DNA of 64,000 bases from Hoeflea_A sp965204935 (GTDB taxonomy: Bacteria; Pseudomonadota; Alphaproteobacteria; Rhizobiales; Rhizobiaceae), in assembly GCF_965204935.1 (NCBI RefSeq), contig NZ_CBDBFO010000001.1; one strand, given 5' to 3'. This document shows, one piece after another, positions 34,570 to 43,702 of the stretch (the first letter of the stretch is position 1; each line of letters starts with the position of its first letter). A program made the position numbers and the translations under genes. The notes beneath the pieces were generated by a model. The model saw nothing but the letters and a program-made list of their open reading frames with translations. It was not told the DNA's origin and ran no database searches.

Positions 34570-35340
34570 ATGGAACTGAATGCGCAATTTACTGATCTGA
34601 AGGGGCAGTCGGTCTTCATTACCGGCGGCGGATCGGGCATCGGCGCGTGGCTCACAGAGGGCTTTGTCGCTCAGGGTGCAAAGGTCGCCTTCGTCCAGCG
34701 GTCGGATGCTGCGGAACTGTGCGACCGGCTCGAGTCCGAATACGGCAACCGGCCGAAATTCATTGCCTGCGATATCATGGATATCGATGCGCTGCTGGCG
34801 GCAATCCGTGGCGCTCGCGCCGCCAACGGCCCGATTACCGTGCTGGTCAACAATGCTGCATCGGACAACCGTCACAGCCTGCACGAATTTTCCGTGGAGG
34901 ATTGGGACAAGGCGATCAACATCAACCTGCGGCCGCATTTCTTCACCGCTCAAGAGGTCGCCAAGGACATGCGTGCGGCCGGGCACGGCTCGATCATCAA
35001 TTTCTCGTCGATTTCCTACATGATGGGCAATGAGGGCTACCCGGCCTACGTTGCCTCGAAATCCGCAATCACCGGCCTTACGAGAGGGCTCGCGCGCGAG
35101 CTCGGTAAGGACAATATCCGCGTCAACGCGGTCATGCCGGGCTGGGTCCTGACGGATCGCCAGAAAGAATTGTGGGTAACGGACGAGGCGCTGGAAGCCC
35201 ATATTGACCGGCAGTGCCTGAAAGCGGAAATAGCGCCGATCGATATCGTCGAACCGACCCTGTTCCTTGCCTCTTCCGCATCCAGGATGATGACCAGCCA
35301 GGCGCTTGTCGTTGACGGCGGCGTTGTTTTCACAGGATAG
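34570..35340 (+). CDS. SDR-family sugar dehydrogenase, probable galactose 1-dehydrogenase
   Basis: Short-chain dehydrogenase of 256 residues: TGGGSGIG cofactor motif, NNAASDN, catalytic Ser in NFSSISYMMG and YVASK. Placed between alpha-galactosidase and dgoK, it most likely oxidises galactose to galactonolactone, the first step of the De Ley-Doudoroff pathway, as SDR enzymes do in rhizobia. The start at 34570 has GGAG upstream; 34531 is an alternative. Substrate assignment rests on context. Confidence 0.82.
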   Translation: MELNAQFTDLKGQSVFITGGGSGIGAWLTEGFVAQGAKVAFVQRSDAAELCDRLESEYGNRPKFIACDIMDIDALLAAIRGARAANGPITVLVNNAASDNRHSLHEFSVEDWDKAININLRPHFFTAQEVAKDMRAAGHGSIINFSSISYMMGNEGYPAYVASKSAITGLTRGLARELGKDNIRVNAVMPGWVLTDRQKELWVTDEALEAHIDRQCLKAEIAPIDIVEPTLFLASSASRMMTSQALVVDGGVVFTG

Positions 35341-35344
35341 GACC

Positions 35345-36292
35345 TTGCAACCACTTTGCGCAGCCATCGACTGGGGTACAACGAGTTTCCGTATCTGGCT
35401 GATGTCGGAAGACGGCAGCGCCTTGTCCGAACGGCGCAGCCACGAGGGCATGACGGTGGCCGGGGAAAGTGGATTTGAGCGGGTCCTGGAAACACATATG
35501 CAAGCCCTGGAAGCGCCGGAGGCGTTGCCGGTCATTATCTGCGGAATGGCCGGCTCGCGGCAGGGCTGGCAAGAGGCGCGCTATCTGTCGGTCCCCTCAC
35601 AGCTGTCCGATGTGATAGCCAAGGCCGTGCGCGTCGAGGGACCGAGCCGCGATGTCCGCATCCTGCCCGGCCTGGCGCGACGCGATGCCACGCGACCCGA
35701 TGTCATGCGCGGCGAGGAAACGCAGCTCCTGGGCGCATTCTCCGGATCGCTGACATCCGGACTTGCGTGCATGCCCGGCACACATTCGAAATGGGTTCGG
35801 ATCAACAACCGGACCGTAACGGATTTCTCGACCTATATGACCGGCGAACTCTTCAGCGTGATCTCCAGACAGTCCATATTGCGCCATGCGGTTGGTGACG
35901 CCGACAATTGCGATCCGGCAAGCGGCAATTTCCTGCAGGCCGTCGCCGATGCCCACGCCGCACCGTCCGACCTGTCGCGGCTGCTGTTTTCCATACGCGG
36001 TGGCCAGTTGCTCCACGGGCGCGAGGTTACCGCCAGCTACGAACGCCTGTCGGGATTGCTGATCGGTTCGGAAATCGGCGCGGCCCTTTCCGATACAACA
36101 TCGGATGAACCGGTCCTGCTTGTCGCATCGGGAAAGCTGGCAAACCTCTACAGGTCGGCTTTCCAAGCAATCGGTCAGGAGATTCAAGACATCGACGCGG
36201 ACGAGGCCGTGCTAAAGGGACTTTACTGCGGTGCGCGGCAATTCTGGCCGAGCGCCGACACGCACCCCGATTACGGACAAATCAACGCATGA
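35345..36292 (+). CDS. dgoK: 2-dehydro-3-deoxygalactonokinase
   Basis: Kinase that phosphorylates 2-keto-3-deoxygalactonate. The family N-terminus AIDWGTTSFRIWL (phosphate-binding) and GTHSKWVRI are present. No ATG fits; a TTG at 35345 with AGGA seven bases upstream gives 315 residues, while a TTG at 35306 would overlap the SDR gene by 35 bp. Its end overlaps dgoA by 4 bp (ATGA). Confidence 0.92.
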   Translation: MQPLCAAIDWGTTSFRIWLMSEDGSALSERRSHEGMTVAGESGFERVLETHMQALEAPEALPVIICGMAGSRQGWQEARYLSVPSQLSDVIAKAVRVEGPSRDVRILPGLARRDATRPDVMRGEETQLLGAFSGSLTSGLACMPGTHSKWVRINNRTVTDFSTYMTGELFSVISRQSILRHAVGDADNCDPASGNFLQAVADAHAAPSDLSRLLFSIRGGQLLHGREVTASYERLSGLLIGSEIGAALSDTTSDEPVLLVASGKLANLYRSAFQAIGQEIQDIDADEAVLKGLYCGARQFWPSADTHPDYGQINA

Positions 36293-36924
36293 CCGACAGA
36301 ATCCCCTGGCCCTCGATGAAGCGTTCCCTGGTCGCCATTCTGCGCGGCCTCAGACCCGATGAAACAGCCGAAACCATCAGCGCGCTGGTCGAAGCCGGCT
36401 TTGAGGCGATCGAGATACCGCTCAACTCCCCGGATCCGTTTGAGTCGATCCGCATCGCCGTGGACAGTGCTCCGGCTCAGTGCCTGATCGGCGCTGGCAC
36501 AGTTCTGACGCTGGCCGACGTCGAACGTCTGGCAGAGGCCGGAGGGCGTCTGATGGTCAGCCCCAATACCGATCCCGAGATTATTCGCAGCGCGTCCGAT
36601 TGCAAGATGGTGACGATGCCCGGTGTGTTCACGCCGACCGAAGCGCTGAGCGCGGCTTCAGCCGGTGCATCGGGGCTGAAGTTCTTTCCGGCCAGCGTCC
36701 TTGGACCGGCGGGCATTGCCGCGATCAAGGCAGTCTTGCCGCCGGATCTCGAGATCGGCGCCGTGGGCGGCGTTTCCCACGAGACCTTCACGGACTACAA
36801 AAATGTGGGCGTTCGTACATTCGGGCTTGGATCAAGCCTTTACAAACCGGGAATGAAGGTAGAGGAAATCGCCAGACGGGCACGCTTGTCCGTTGACGCG
36901 TATGATGCCGTATTCGGAGGCTGA
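36289..36924 (+). CDS. dgoA: 2-dehydro-3-deoxy-6-phosphogalactonate aldolase
   Basis: Class I aldolase of 211 residues splitting KDPGal into pyruvate and glyceraldehyde 3-phosphate. The Schiff-base lysine is Lys131 in SGLKFFPASV and the phosphate site is AVGGVS; FEAIEIPLNSPDP is the DgoA-type N-terminal motif that separates it from the KDPG aldolase Eda. Coupled to dgoK by a 4-bp overlap. Confidence 0.93.
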   Translation: MTDRIPWPSMKRSLVAILRGLRPDETAETISALVEAGFEAIEIPLNSPDPFESIRIAVDSAPAQCLIGAGTVLTLADVERLAEAGGRLMVSPNTDPEIIRSASDCKMVTMPGVFTPTEALSAASAGASGLKFFPASVLGPAGIAAIKAVLPPDLEIGAVGGVSHETFTDYKNVGVRTFGLGSSLYKPGMKVEEIARRARLSVDAYDAVFGG

Positions 36925-36925
36925 C

Positions 36926-37813
36926 ATGACCCTGTCCGGATTTGAGTGCTCCCTTTTCGACGATACCAATCTGCAACTCGGTGAAGGCCCGACTTACGAT
37001 CCCGAAACCGATACAGCCTGGTGGTTCGATATCTCGGGCAGTCGACTCCTGGAGTTAAAGCTCGGGGACAAACACACAAGAGTCCATGAACTGCCGTTCA
37101 TGGCGAGCGCTCTTGCCGTTATCGACGAAGACCGCCAGTTGCTTGCCACGGAGCACGGGCTTTTCACGCGCTCAATCCGCGACGGCTCTTTCGAATTGCA
37201 TACGGCGATCGAGTCTGACAATCCGTCCACGCGTTCCAATGACAGCCGCGTCCATCCCTGCGGCGCTTTCTGGATCGGCACGATGAGCAAGTCGACGGAG
37301 GCGAACGCCGGATCGATCTATCATTTCTTCCGCGGTGAACTGCGCCGCCTGTACACCGATATCACGGTGCCGAACGCGACCTGTTTTTCTGCCGATGGCA
37401 GTGTCGGCTATTTCACGGATACACCGACGGGTGTGGTGATGCGCGTATCGCTGGATCCCGCGACCGGACTGCCCGAGGGGCAGCCGCAACCTTTCATCGT
37501 CAGGGAAGACAGCGATCCCGGCTGGGCGGACGGTGCCGTGATGGATGCTGACGGGCTGCTTTGGATCGCTAGATGGGAAGGCTCTTGCGTTCAGGCCTTC
37601 GACAGTTCAGGAACGGTGGCCGAAACCATCGAACTGCCGGCCCTGCAGGTCACCTGCCCTGCCTTTGTCGGAACCGATGCATCGCAGATGATCGTCACCA
37701 CGGCGGCGGGCGGCCTTGATGAACAAGAGATGAGCCGGCAACCGCTCAACGGCAATACCTTCCTCCTCAACCGCCACGTCAATGGCAGGTTGGAGCCGAA
37801 AGTCCTACTTTAG
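36926..37813 (+). CDS. SMP-30/gluconolactonase-family lactonase
   Basis: Beta-propeller lactonase of 295 residues, expected to hydrolyse galactonolactone to galactonate. Metal ligands appear in GEGPTYD (Glu), NDSRVHPCG (Asn/Asp), VPNATCFSADG and DGAVMDADGLLW. GGAGG lies 5 bp before the ATG at 36926, 1 bp after dgoA. The context between dgoA and beta-galactosidase supports the sugar. Confidence 0.89.
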   Translation: MTLSGFECSLFDDTNLQLGEGPTYDPETDTAWWFDISGSRLLELKLGDKHTRVHELPFMASALAVIDEDRQLLATEHGLFTRSIRDGSFELHTAIESDNPSTRSNDSRVHPCGAFWIGTMSKSTEANAGSIYHFFRGELRRLYTDITVPNATCFSADGSVGYFTDTPTGVVMRVSLDPATGLPEGQPQPFIVREDSDPGWADGAVMDADGLLWIARWEGSCVQAFDSSGTVAETIELPALQVTCPAFVGTDASQMIVTTAAGGLDEQEMSRQPLNGNTFLLNRHVNGRLEPKVLL

Positions 37814-37820
37814 AGATACC

Positions 37821-39779
37821 ATGAAGAACAAACCTGAAATCGGCGTGTGTTACTATCCGGAGCACTGGCCGGAAACGCACTGGCGGGACGATGCGAGGCG
37901 CATGGCGGAACTTGGCATCGTCTATGTACGTATTGGCGAATTCGCTTGGTCGCGGGTTGAGCCCAACCGGGGGGACCTGCGCCTGGAGTGGCTGGAGCGG
38001 GCCGTCGAGGTCCTGAGCGAGGCAGGCCTCAAGGTCATTCTCGGGACACCGACGGCAACGCCGCCGAAATGGCTGGTCGACGAGATGCCGGACATGCTGC
38101 CGGTCGACCGGGAGGGCAAGATCCTGGGCTTCGGCTCACGCCGCCACTATTGCTTCTCGCATCCGGGTTACCGCCACGAATGTATGCGTATCGTCAGGGC
38201 GCTTGCCGAACGCCTCGGCAAACACCCGGCGGTGGCCGGGTGGCAGGTCGACAATGAATATGGCTGCCATGATACGGCACGGTCCTGGTCCGAGGCGTCC
38301 CTGACAACATTCCGGCAGTGGCTGAAGGACAAATACGGCACCATCGAACAACTGAACGAGGCGTGGGGCACCGTTTTCTGGTCGAAGGAGTATACGAGCT
38401 TCTTCGCCATTGACCTGCCGGGCCTTGCCCCGGCAGAGATCAATCCGGCGCACCGCATGGATTTCTACCGGTTCTCGTCAGATCAGGTCATTGAATTCAA
38501 CCGCCTGCAGTCCGATCTGCTGCGCAAGCTGTCGCCGGGCCGCGACATCATCCATAATTTCATGGGAAGAACCCTTGAGTTCGACCACTTCTCGGTCGGC
38601 GCGGATCTCGATGTCTCGAGCTGGGATTCCTATCCACTGGGTTTCCTGGAAGACCGCTCCGATGCCGATGACGACTGGCGGCAGCGCTTTGCCCGTACCG
38701 GCGATCCTGACTTCCAGGCCTTTCACCACGATTTGTACCGCGCAACATCGGGTGGCCGATGGTGGGTGATGGAGCAGCAGCCCGGTCCGGTCAACTGGGC
38801 CGATCACAATCCGGCACCGCGCGACGGCATGGTCCGACTGTGGACCCTGGAGGCGGTGGCTCACGGCGCCGAGGTCGTCAGCTACTTCCGCTGGAAGCAG
38901 GCGCCATTTGCGCAGGAGCAGATGCACTCCGGACTGCTTCGTCCTGATGGCGTGGAGGCCGAGGGTTTCTACGAGGCCGAAAGTGCGGTCGAGGCCATGT
39001 CGAAGCTGGAGATGACCGGCACCTCCAGAGCGGAGGTTGCGATCGTCTACGACTATCAGTCGTCATGGGCCTGGGAGGTGCAGCCACAAGGCCGGGAATT
39101 CGACTATTTCCGGCTTGTGTTCGATCACTACCGGGCGCTGCGGCGCAAGGGTCTTTCCGTCGATATTCTGCCCTCCGACACCGAAGACCTGTCCGGCTAC
39201 GGCCTTGTCCTGATCCCGGGGCTTTTTGCCTGGAACGAAACGCTGGTCACAGCGCTGCGAAACTATGAGGGCGTCGCGCTGATCGGGCCACGGACCGGTT
39301 CCAAGACGACCAACTTCTCGATCCCGGAGAAGCTGCCGCCCGATTTGCCGGCCGATCTTGCCGATGTCGTGGTGAGCCGCGTTGAAAGCCTGCGTCCCGA
39401 CTGTCCGGTGGGTCTTGCCGGAGGGGCCGGCAAGGTGAAATTCTGGCGCGAATTCCTGGTCACCGGCGAGAGGTGCCAGTCCGAAATTGCCAGCGAAGAC
39501 GGGTGGCCGGTGATGGTGCGCCAAAACAACCTCCATTATCTCGGCGGCTGGCCGGACGATCTGCTGCTTGACGAGATCATCGGAAGGCTGACAACCGCGG
39601 CCGGCGTGTCGACCATCGATCTCCCGGACGGTGTCCGCCAGCGGCGGCATGGCGACCTGACATTCGTCTTCAATTACGGCGACACGGCTGTCGATCTTGC
39701 CACGCTCGGCATTGCGGGAACGCCGGTGATCGGCGGCAGTGAGCTGGCACCTTCGGAGGTTGCGGCGATCCGGCCGTAA
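37821..39779 (+). CDS. GH42 beta-galactosidase
   Basis: Glycoside hydrolase family 42 enzyme of 652 residues hydrolysing beta-galactosides. Acid/base Glu146 in QVDNEYGCHD and nucleophile Glu318 in WWVMEQQPG are in place; GVCYYPEHWPE is the GH42 N-terminus. A trimerisation domain and a short C-terminal domain follow. The start at 37821 (MKNKPEIGV) lies 7 bp past the lactonase gene. No signal peptide, so it acts on imported sugar. Together with GH36 the locus covers both anomers. Confidence 0.93.
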   Translation: MKNKPEIGVCYYPEHWPETHWRDDARRMAELGIVYVRIGEFAWSRVEPNRGDLRLEWLERAVEVLSEAGLKVILGTPTATPPKWLVDEMPDMLPVDREGKILGFGSRRHYCFSHPGYRHECMRIVRALAERLGKHPAVAGWQVDNEYGCHDTARSWSEASLTTFRQWLKDKYGTIEQLNEAWGTVFWSKEYTSFFAIDLPGLAPAEINPAHRMDFYRFSSDQVIEFNRLQSDLLRKLSPGRDIIHNFMGRTLEFDHFSVGADLDVSSWDSYPLGFLEDRSDADDDWRQRFARTGDPDFQAFHHDLYRATSGGRWWVMEQQPGPVNWADHNPAPRDGMVRLWTLEAVAHGAEVVSYFRWKQAPFAQEQMHSGLLRPDGVEAEGFYEAESAVEAMSKLEMTGTSRAEVAIVYDYQSSWAWEVQPQGREFDYFRLVFDHYRALRRKGLSVDILPSDTEDLSGYGLVLIPGLFAWNETLVTALRNYEGVALIGPRTGSKTTNFSIPEKLPPDLPADLADVVVSRVESLRPDCPVGLAGGAGKVKFWREFLVTGERCQSEIASEDGWPVMVRQNNLHYLGGWPDDLLLDEIIGRLTTAAGVSTIDLPDGVRQRRHGDLTFVFNYGDTAVDLATLGIAGTPVIGGSELAPSEVAAIRP

Positions 39780-39910
39780 ACTGCAATCCAGAGGTAGAAG
39801 CCGTTTCAGTCGGCAGTTGTTTCCGCAACTGGGCGATGGTATCGCAATGCCGGGCGATAACTTCGCGGCACCCATTCGTTAATCCGTCAGCTTTACCGGA
39901 AAAACCGACC

Positions 39911-41269
39911 ATGAGCTCAGCCTTCAAAGCCTATGATGTCCGCGGCGAAATACCGGGACAGGTCAATGTTCCGTTCGCCTACCGGTTCGGTCAGGCGGTC
40001 GCCGCACAAATGCCGCGCCGTGTTGCCGTCGTCGGCCATGACATGCGGCAAGACAGCCCGGCGCTGGCCTCGGCCATTGCACAGGGCCTGCTTGACAGCG
40101 GCGTCGATGTGCTACCGCTCGGCCAGTGCGGAACCGAGGAGGTTTATTTCCATACCGACAACAGCGGCGCCGACGCCGGGCTGATGGTGACGGCCAGCCA
40201 CAATCCGAGGGACTATAACGGTATAAAAATGGTGCTCGACGGCGCCCGCGCGGCAACCCGCGACAACGCGCTCGAGCCGCTTGAGAAACTGGTTTACTCG
40301 GACCGAAAATTCCCGGTTGTCGCCGACTATGACAAACGCGGACTTCTGGCGCCGAAACTGAGCAAGGCGCCTTATGTGGAGCGCCTCCTGAAACAGGTCG
40401 AGGGCCTCGACCTCAAACCGCTGAAGATCGTTTGCCATGCAGGGAACGGCTGCGCCGGACCGATTATCGACCTTCTCGAGGATCATCTGCCCTTTACCTT
40501 CATCAAGGTCGATCACGAACCCGATCCCCTCCTGCCAAACGGCATTCCCAATCCGCTGCTGCCGGAACGGCGCGAACGCGCGCAGCATGCGGTTGTCGAA
40601 CACGGCGCGGATCTCGGTCTTGCCTGGGACGGCGATTTCGACCGCTGCTTCTTCTATGACGAACAGGGCAATTTCGTTGAAGGCTATTACCTGGTCGGGC
40701 TGATTGCCCAGACAATGCTGCGCACCCATCCCGGCGGCACGATCCTCTACGATCCACGCCTGACGTGGAACACCATCGACGCGGTGGAAAAGGCCGGCGG
40801 CATAGCCAAGATCTGCCGAACCGGGCATGCGTTTTTCAAGCAGATGCTGCGCGATGAAGACGCCGTCTATGGCGGCGAAATGAGTGCGCATCACTATTTC
40901 CGCGATTTCAGCTATTGCGATACCGGAATGCTGCCCTGGTTGGCGGTTGTCGCAGAAATGTCGGCCACGGGCGCAAAGCTGAGCGAGATGGTCGAAGCGC
41001 GGATCAAGGCATTTCCCTGTTCCGGTGAAATCAATTTCACGGTATCCGATTCAGACCTGGTGCTGAAAAAGATCGCCGACCATTTCGACCGTTCCTATCC
41101 GGCTGTCGAGACCATTGACGGGCTGAGCATGGCTTTTGACGATTGGCGTTTCAATGTTCGCGCGTCCAACACGGAGCCGCTGTTGCGGCTCAATGTCGAA
41201 GCGCGCGGCAATTCCGGTCTCGTCGCCGACAGGGTCCAGGAAATCTCGGCGATCATCGAAGCTGACTGA
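39911..41269 (+). CDS. phosphomannomutase/phosphoglucomutase
   Basis: Phosphohexomutase of 452 residues interconverting hexose 1- and 6-phosphates. The phosphoserine loop is TASHNPRDYNG, the Mg site DGDFDRCFF, the sugar loop GGEMSAHHYF and the phosphate loop RASNTEPLLRLN. The start at 39911 begins MSSAFKAYDVRGE as in ManB-type enzymes. It is 131 bp beyond the beta-galactosidase and on the same strand, so it may be the last operon gene or have its own promoter in that gap. It would feed hexose phosphates to nucleotide sugars. Confidence 0.92.
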   Translation: MSSAFKAYDVRGEIPGQVNVPFAYRFGQAVAAQMPRRVAVVGHDMRQDSPALASAIAQGLLDSGVDVLPLGQCGTEEVYFHTDNSGADAGLMVTASHNPRDYNGIKMVLDGARAATRDNALEPLEKLVYSDRKFPVVADYDKRGLLAPKLSKAPYVERLLKQVEGLDLKPLKIVCHAGNGCAGPIIDLLEDHLPFTFIKVDHEPDPLLPNGIPNPLLPERRERAQHAVVEHGADLGLAWDGDFDRCFFYDEQGNFVEGYYLVGLIAQTMLRTHPGGTILYDPRLTWNTIDAVEKAGGIAKICRTGHAFFKQMLRDEDAVYGGEMSAHHYFRDFSYCDTGMLPWLAVVAEMSATGAKLSEMVEARIKAFPCSGEINFTVSDSDLVLKKIADHFDRSYPAVETIDGLSMAFDDWRFNVRASNTEPLLRLNVEARGNSGLVADRVQEISAIIEAD

Positions 41270-41281
41270 TCGCCGGGCAAT

Positions 41282-42109
41282 TCAGCTGCCGCCGTCCTTT
41301 GCGTTGGGATAAAAAAGCTGCTGGCCATCAAGCCGGAATGCGGCAATCGCCGCCTGGCCCTCTGGCCCAAGCAACCATTCGACAAACCGCCCCGACGCCG
41401 CCTGCTTGACATTCGGACAATGGGCCGGATCGATGGTGACGATGCCGTATTGATTGAACAGGGCAGGATCGCCCTCGACCAGGATCGTGTGTCCGGCCTG
41501 GTTGCCGAAACTGATCCAGCTTGCGCGATCGGTCAGGGCATAGGCGTCCATGGCGACGGCCACGTTCAGTGTCGCCCCCATGCCGGACCCGGTTTCGCGG
41601 TACCAGCCTCCGCTGTGGGCGGCAGGATCGACGCCGATGCCGCCCCACAAAGAGAGTTCCTTCTTGTGGGTCCCGGAATCATCACCGCGCGAGACAAAGA
41701 CCGAGTGCCCGCCGGCAATCTTCCTGAGCGCAGCTCCCACATCCGTCACCTCGCCAATCCTCGCAGGATCGGCGGACGGGCCGACAAGAACAAAGTCGTT
41801 GTACATCACATCGTGCCGCTCCTTGCCGCCGCCACTGGCAACGAAGGCCTCTTCCGCTGCCCTCGAATGCACGAGAAGCAGATCAGCATCGCAATTGCCG
41901 GCATTCTTGATCGCCTGACCGGTACCAACCGCGACGACGCGCACCTGAATGCCGGTTTTGTTCTCGAATTCCGGCAGCAGGTGATCGTAGAGGCCCGAAT
42001 TCTGGGTCGATGTCGTTGACTGCAGCAGGATGAACTCTGCCGCCGAGACGGGCACGGCAACGACCGAAACCGACACAAGCAACAGGAGATCGCGTAACTT
42101 GTCGATCAT
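41282..42109 (-). CDS. tupA: tungstate ABC transporter substrate-binding protein
   Basis: Periplasmic oxyanion receptor of 275 residues with a signal peptide ending VPVSA. The family motif TTSTQNSGL lies at the start of the mature protein, as in TupA, and VLVGPSADPA follows. It serves the importer encoded just upstream on the same strand, providing tungstate for tungsto- or molybdoenzymes. Convergent with the mutase gene, 12 bp apart. Gene order B-C-A along the minus strand. Confidence 0.9.
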   Translation of the reverse strand: MIDKLRDLLLLVSVSVVAVPVSAAEFILLQSTTSTQNSGLYDHLLPEFENKTGIQVRVVAVGTGQAIKNAGNCDADLLLVHSRAAEEAFVASGGGKERHDVMYNDFVLVGPSADPARIGEVTDVGAALRKIAGGHSVFVSRGDDSGTHKKELSLWGGIGVDPAAHSGGWYRETGSGMGATLNVAVAMDAYALTDRASWISFGNQAGHTILVEGDPALFNQYGIVTIDPAHCPNVKQAASGRFVEWLLGPEGQAAIAAFRLDGQQLFYPNAKDGGS

Positions 42110-42126
42110 GGAGCCTCCGCAAACAC

Positions 42127-42882
42127 TCAGATCAGGATCTTGCCGGCGATGAAGGCTTCCGCTTCCGGCGTTTCGGGTGCGGCGAAAAAACGGTCCGTCG
42201 GGACATGCTCGACGATCCTGCCGCGGTGCATGAAGATAGTCTCGTTACCCAGGCGCCGGGCCTGCGCAAGGTCGTGAGCAATCAGCACGATGCGCATGCC
42301 GTCATCGCTGGCACTCTTGACCATGGCCTCGATGGTCTGCATGGAGGCCGGATCAAGACTGGATGTCGGCTCGTCGAGGAACAGCAGATCCGGCCCGGCC
42401 GCCAGGGCACGTGTCAGCGCCAGACGCTGCATCTCGCCGCCCGAGAGCACCCGCGCCGAAGCATTGGCCAGCGCCAGCAACCCGGCAGCCTCCAGCGCCC
42501 TTTGAGCCTGGGCGCGCGCCTGATCCGGTGAACTGCCGACAGCCCGCAACGCGTATTCGACATTCGCCCGCACAGAGCGACGCAGCAGCACCGGCCGCTG
42601 AAGGACCATGCCGAAACGGCAATAACGCTGGCGGTCCGGCGGTTCGCCATTCCAGAGGACCCGTCCGGAATCCGGCGCCCGTAGACCGGCCATGACGTTA
42701 AGCAGCAGCGATTTGCCGGCACCGTTGGGACCGACGAGAACCGTCGTTCCGCGGCCACCGATGGTCAATGCCTCAACGTCGAGCAGTACCCTGCCCTTGC
42801 GGCGCACAAAGAGACGATCGGCAGTGACGGGCAATATCGGTTTTGTTGCCGCCTGCTGGCCTGAACGGGCCGGTTCATGCAT
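42127..42882 (-). CDS. tupC: tungstate ABC transporter ATP-binding protein
   Basis: ATPase of 251 residues with Walker A GPNGAGKS, signature LSGGEMQRLALTRALA and Walker B LLFLDEPTSSLDP. The ATG at 42882 overlaps the tupB stop by 8 bp; a longer reading into tupB is rejected. It energises the tungstate importer together with TupB. Confidence 0.9.
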   Translation of the reverse strand: MHEPARSGQQAATKPILPVTADRLFVRRKGRVLLDVEALTIGGRGTTVLVGPNGAGKSLLLNVMAGLRAPDSGRVLWNGEPPDRQRYCRFGMVLQRPVLLRRSVRANVEYALRAVGSSPDQARAQAQRALEAAGLLALANASARVLSGGEMQRLALTRALAAGPDLLFLDEPTSSLDPASMQTIEAMVKSASDDGMRIVLIAHDLAQARRLGNETIFMHRGRIVEHVPTDRFFAAPETPEAEAFIAGKILI

Positions 42883-43582
42883 AGGCAGATCTTTCGGCAG
42901 CGGCGCGCAGCAGGAAGACCAGCGCATTGACGGCAAAGGCGATGATGACCAGGATCAGGCCAAGACCGAGCGCCAGAGCCAGGTTGCCCTTTGACGTTTC
43001 GAGAGCGATCGCCGTCGTCATGACACGGGTGACATGGTTGATGTTGCCGCCGACAATAATAACCGCTCCAACCTCTGCAACGGCACGCCCGAAGCCGGCA
43101 AGCAAGGCCGTCATCAGGCTGTAGCGACCCTCCCACAAAAGTGTGCGCAGCCGGGCAACCGAACCAAGACCAAAGAGCTTCAGTTGGTCGCGATACTCGC
43201 CGTTGAGATCCTCGAGTGTCTGGCGGGCCAGTGCCGCGATTATCGGCACCACAAGAATTGTCTGGGCGATGATCATGGCGGTCGGCGTGTAGAGCAGCTG
43301 CAATGGACCAAGGGCCCCGGCGTTTGACAGCAATAGGTAGACGACGAGCCCGACGACGACCGGCGGCAGGCCCATAAGCGCCGTGACCGTTACAATCACG
43401 ACACCACGTCCGGGAAACCGCGTCACCGCGAGGAAGGCGCCCAGCGGCAATCCGATGATCGTGGCGATGAACACGGCGGTTATGCTGACCTTCAGCGACA
43501 GCCAGACAATTTCGATCAGTCCGGGATTCAGTCCCAGGACAAGCCGGAAGGCTTCAAAAAATGATGCGGCGAAATCCTGCAT
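42875..43582 (-). CDS. tupB: tungstate ABC transporter permease
   Basis: Inner-membrane permease of 235 residues with five helices and an EAA-like loop (DQLKLFGLGSVARLRTLLW). It is the first gene of the tup operon; 120 bp separate it from the upstream EAL gene, room for a promoter. Length and order match TupB rather than ModB because the receptor downstream is TupA-like. Confidence 0.89.
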   Translation of the reverse strand: MQDFAASFFEAFRLVLGLNPGLIEIVWLSLKVSITAVFIATIIGLPLGAFLAVTRFPGRGVVIVTVTALMGLPPVVVGLVVYLLLSNAGALGPLQLLYTPTAMIIAQTILVVPIIAALARQTLEDLNGEYRDQLKLFGLGSVARLRTLLWEGRYSLMTALLAGFGRAVAEVGAVIIVGGNINHVTRVMTTAIALETSKGNLALALGLGLILVIIAFAVNALVFLLRAAAERSAYA

Positions 43583-43702
43583 GGTCCAGCGCTGCCCCGT
43601 CGAATTGGCGGTTCCGGCGCATTAAATACGGCAAGATGCGCCAGCATCATACCCAAAACGGCAAAAACGGGGGCACCAACGTCAAGCCTGTCGCCGGCGG
43701 GA

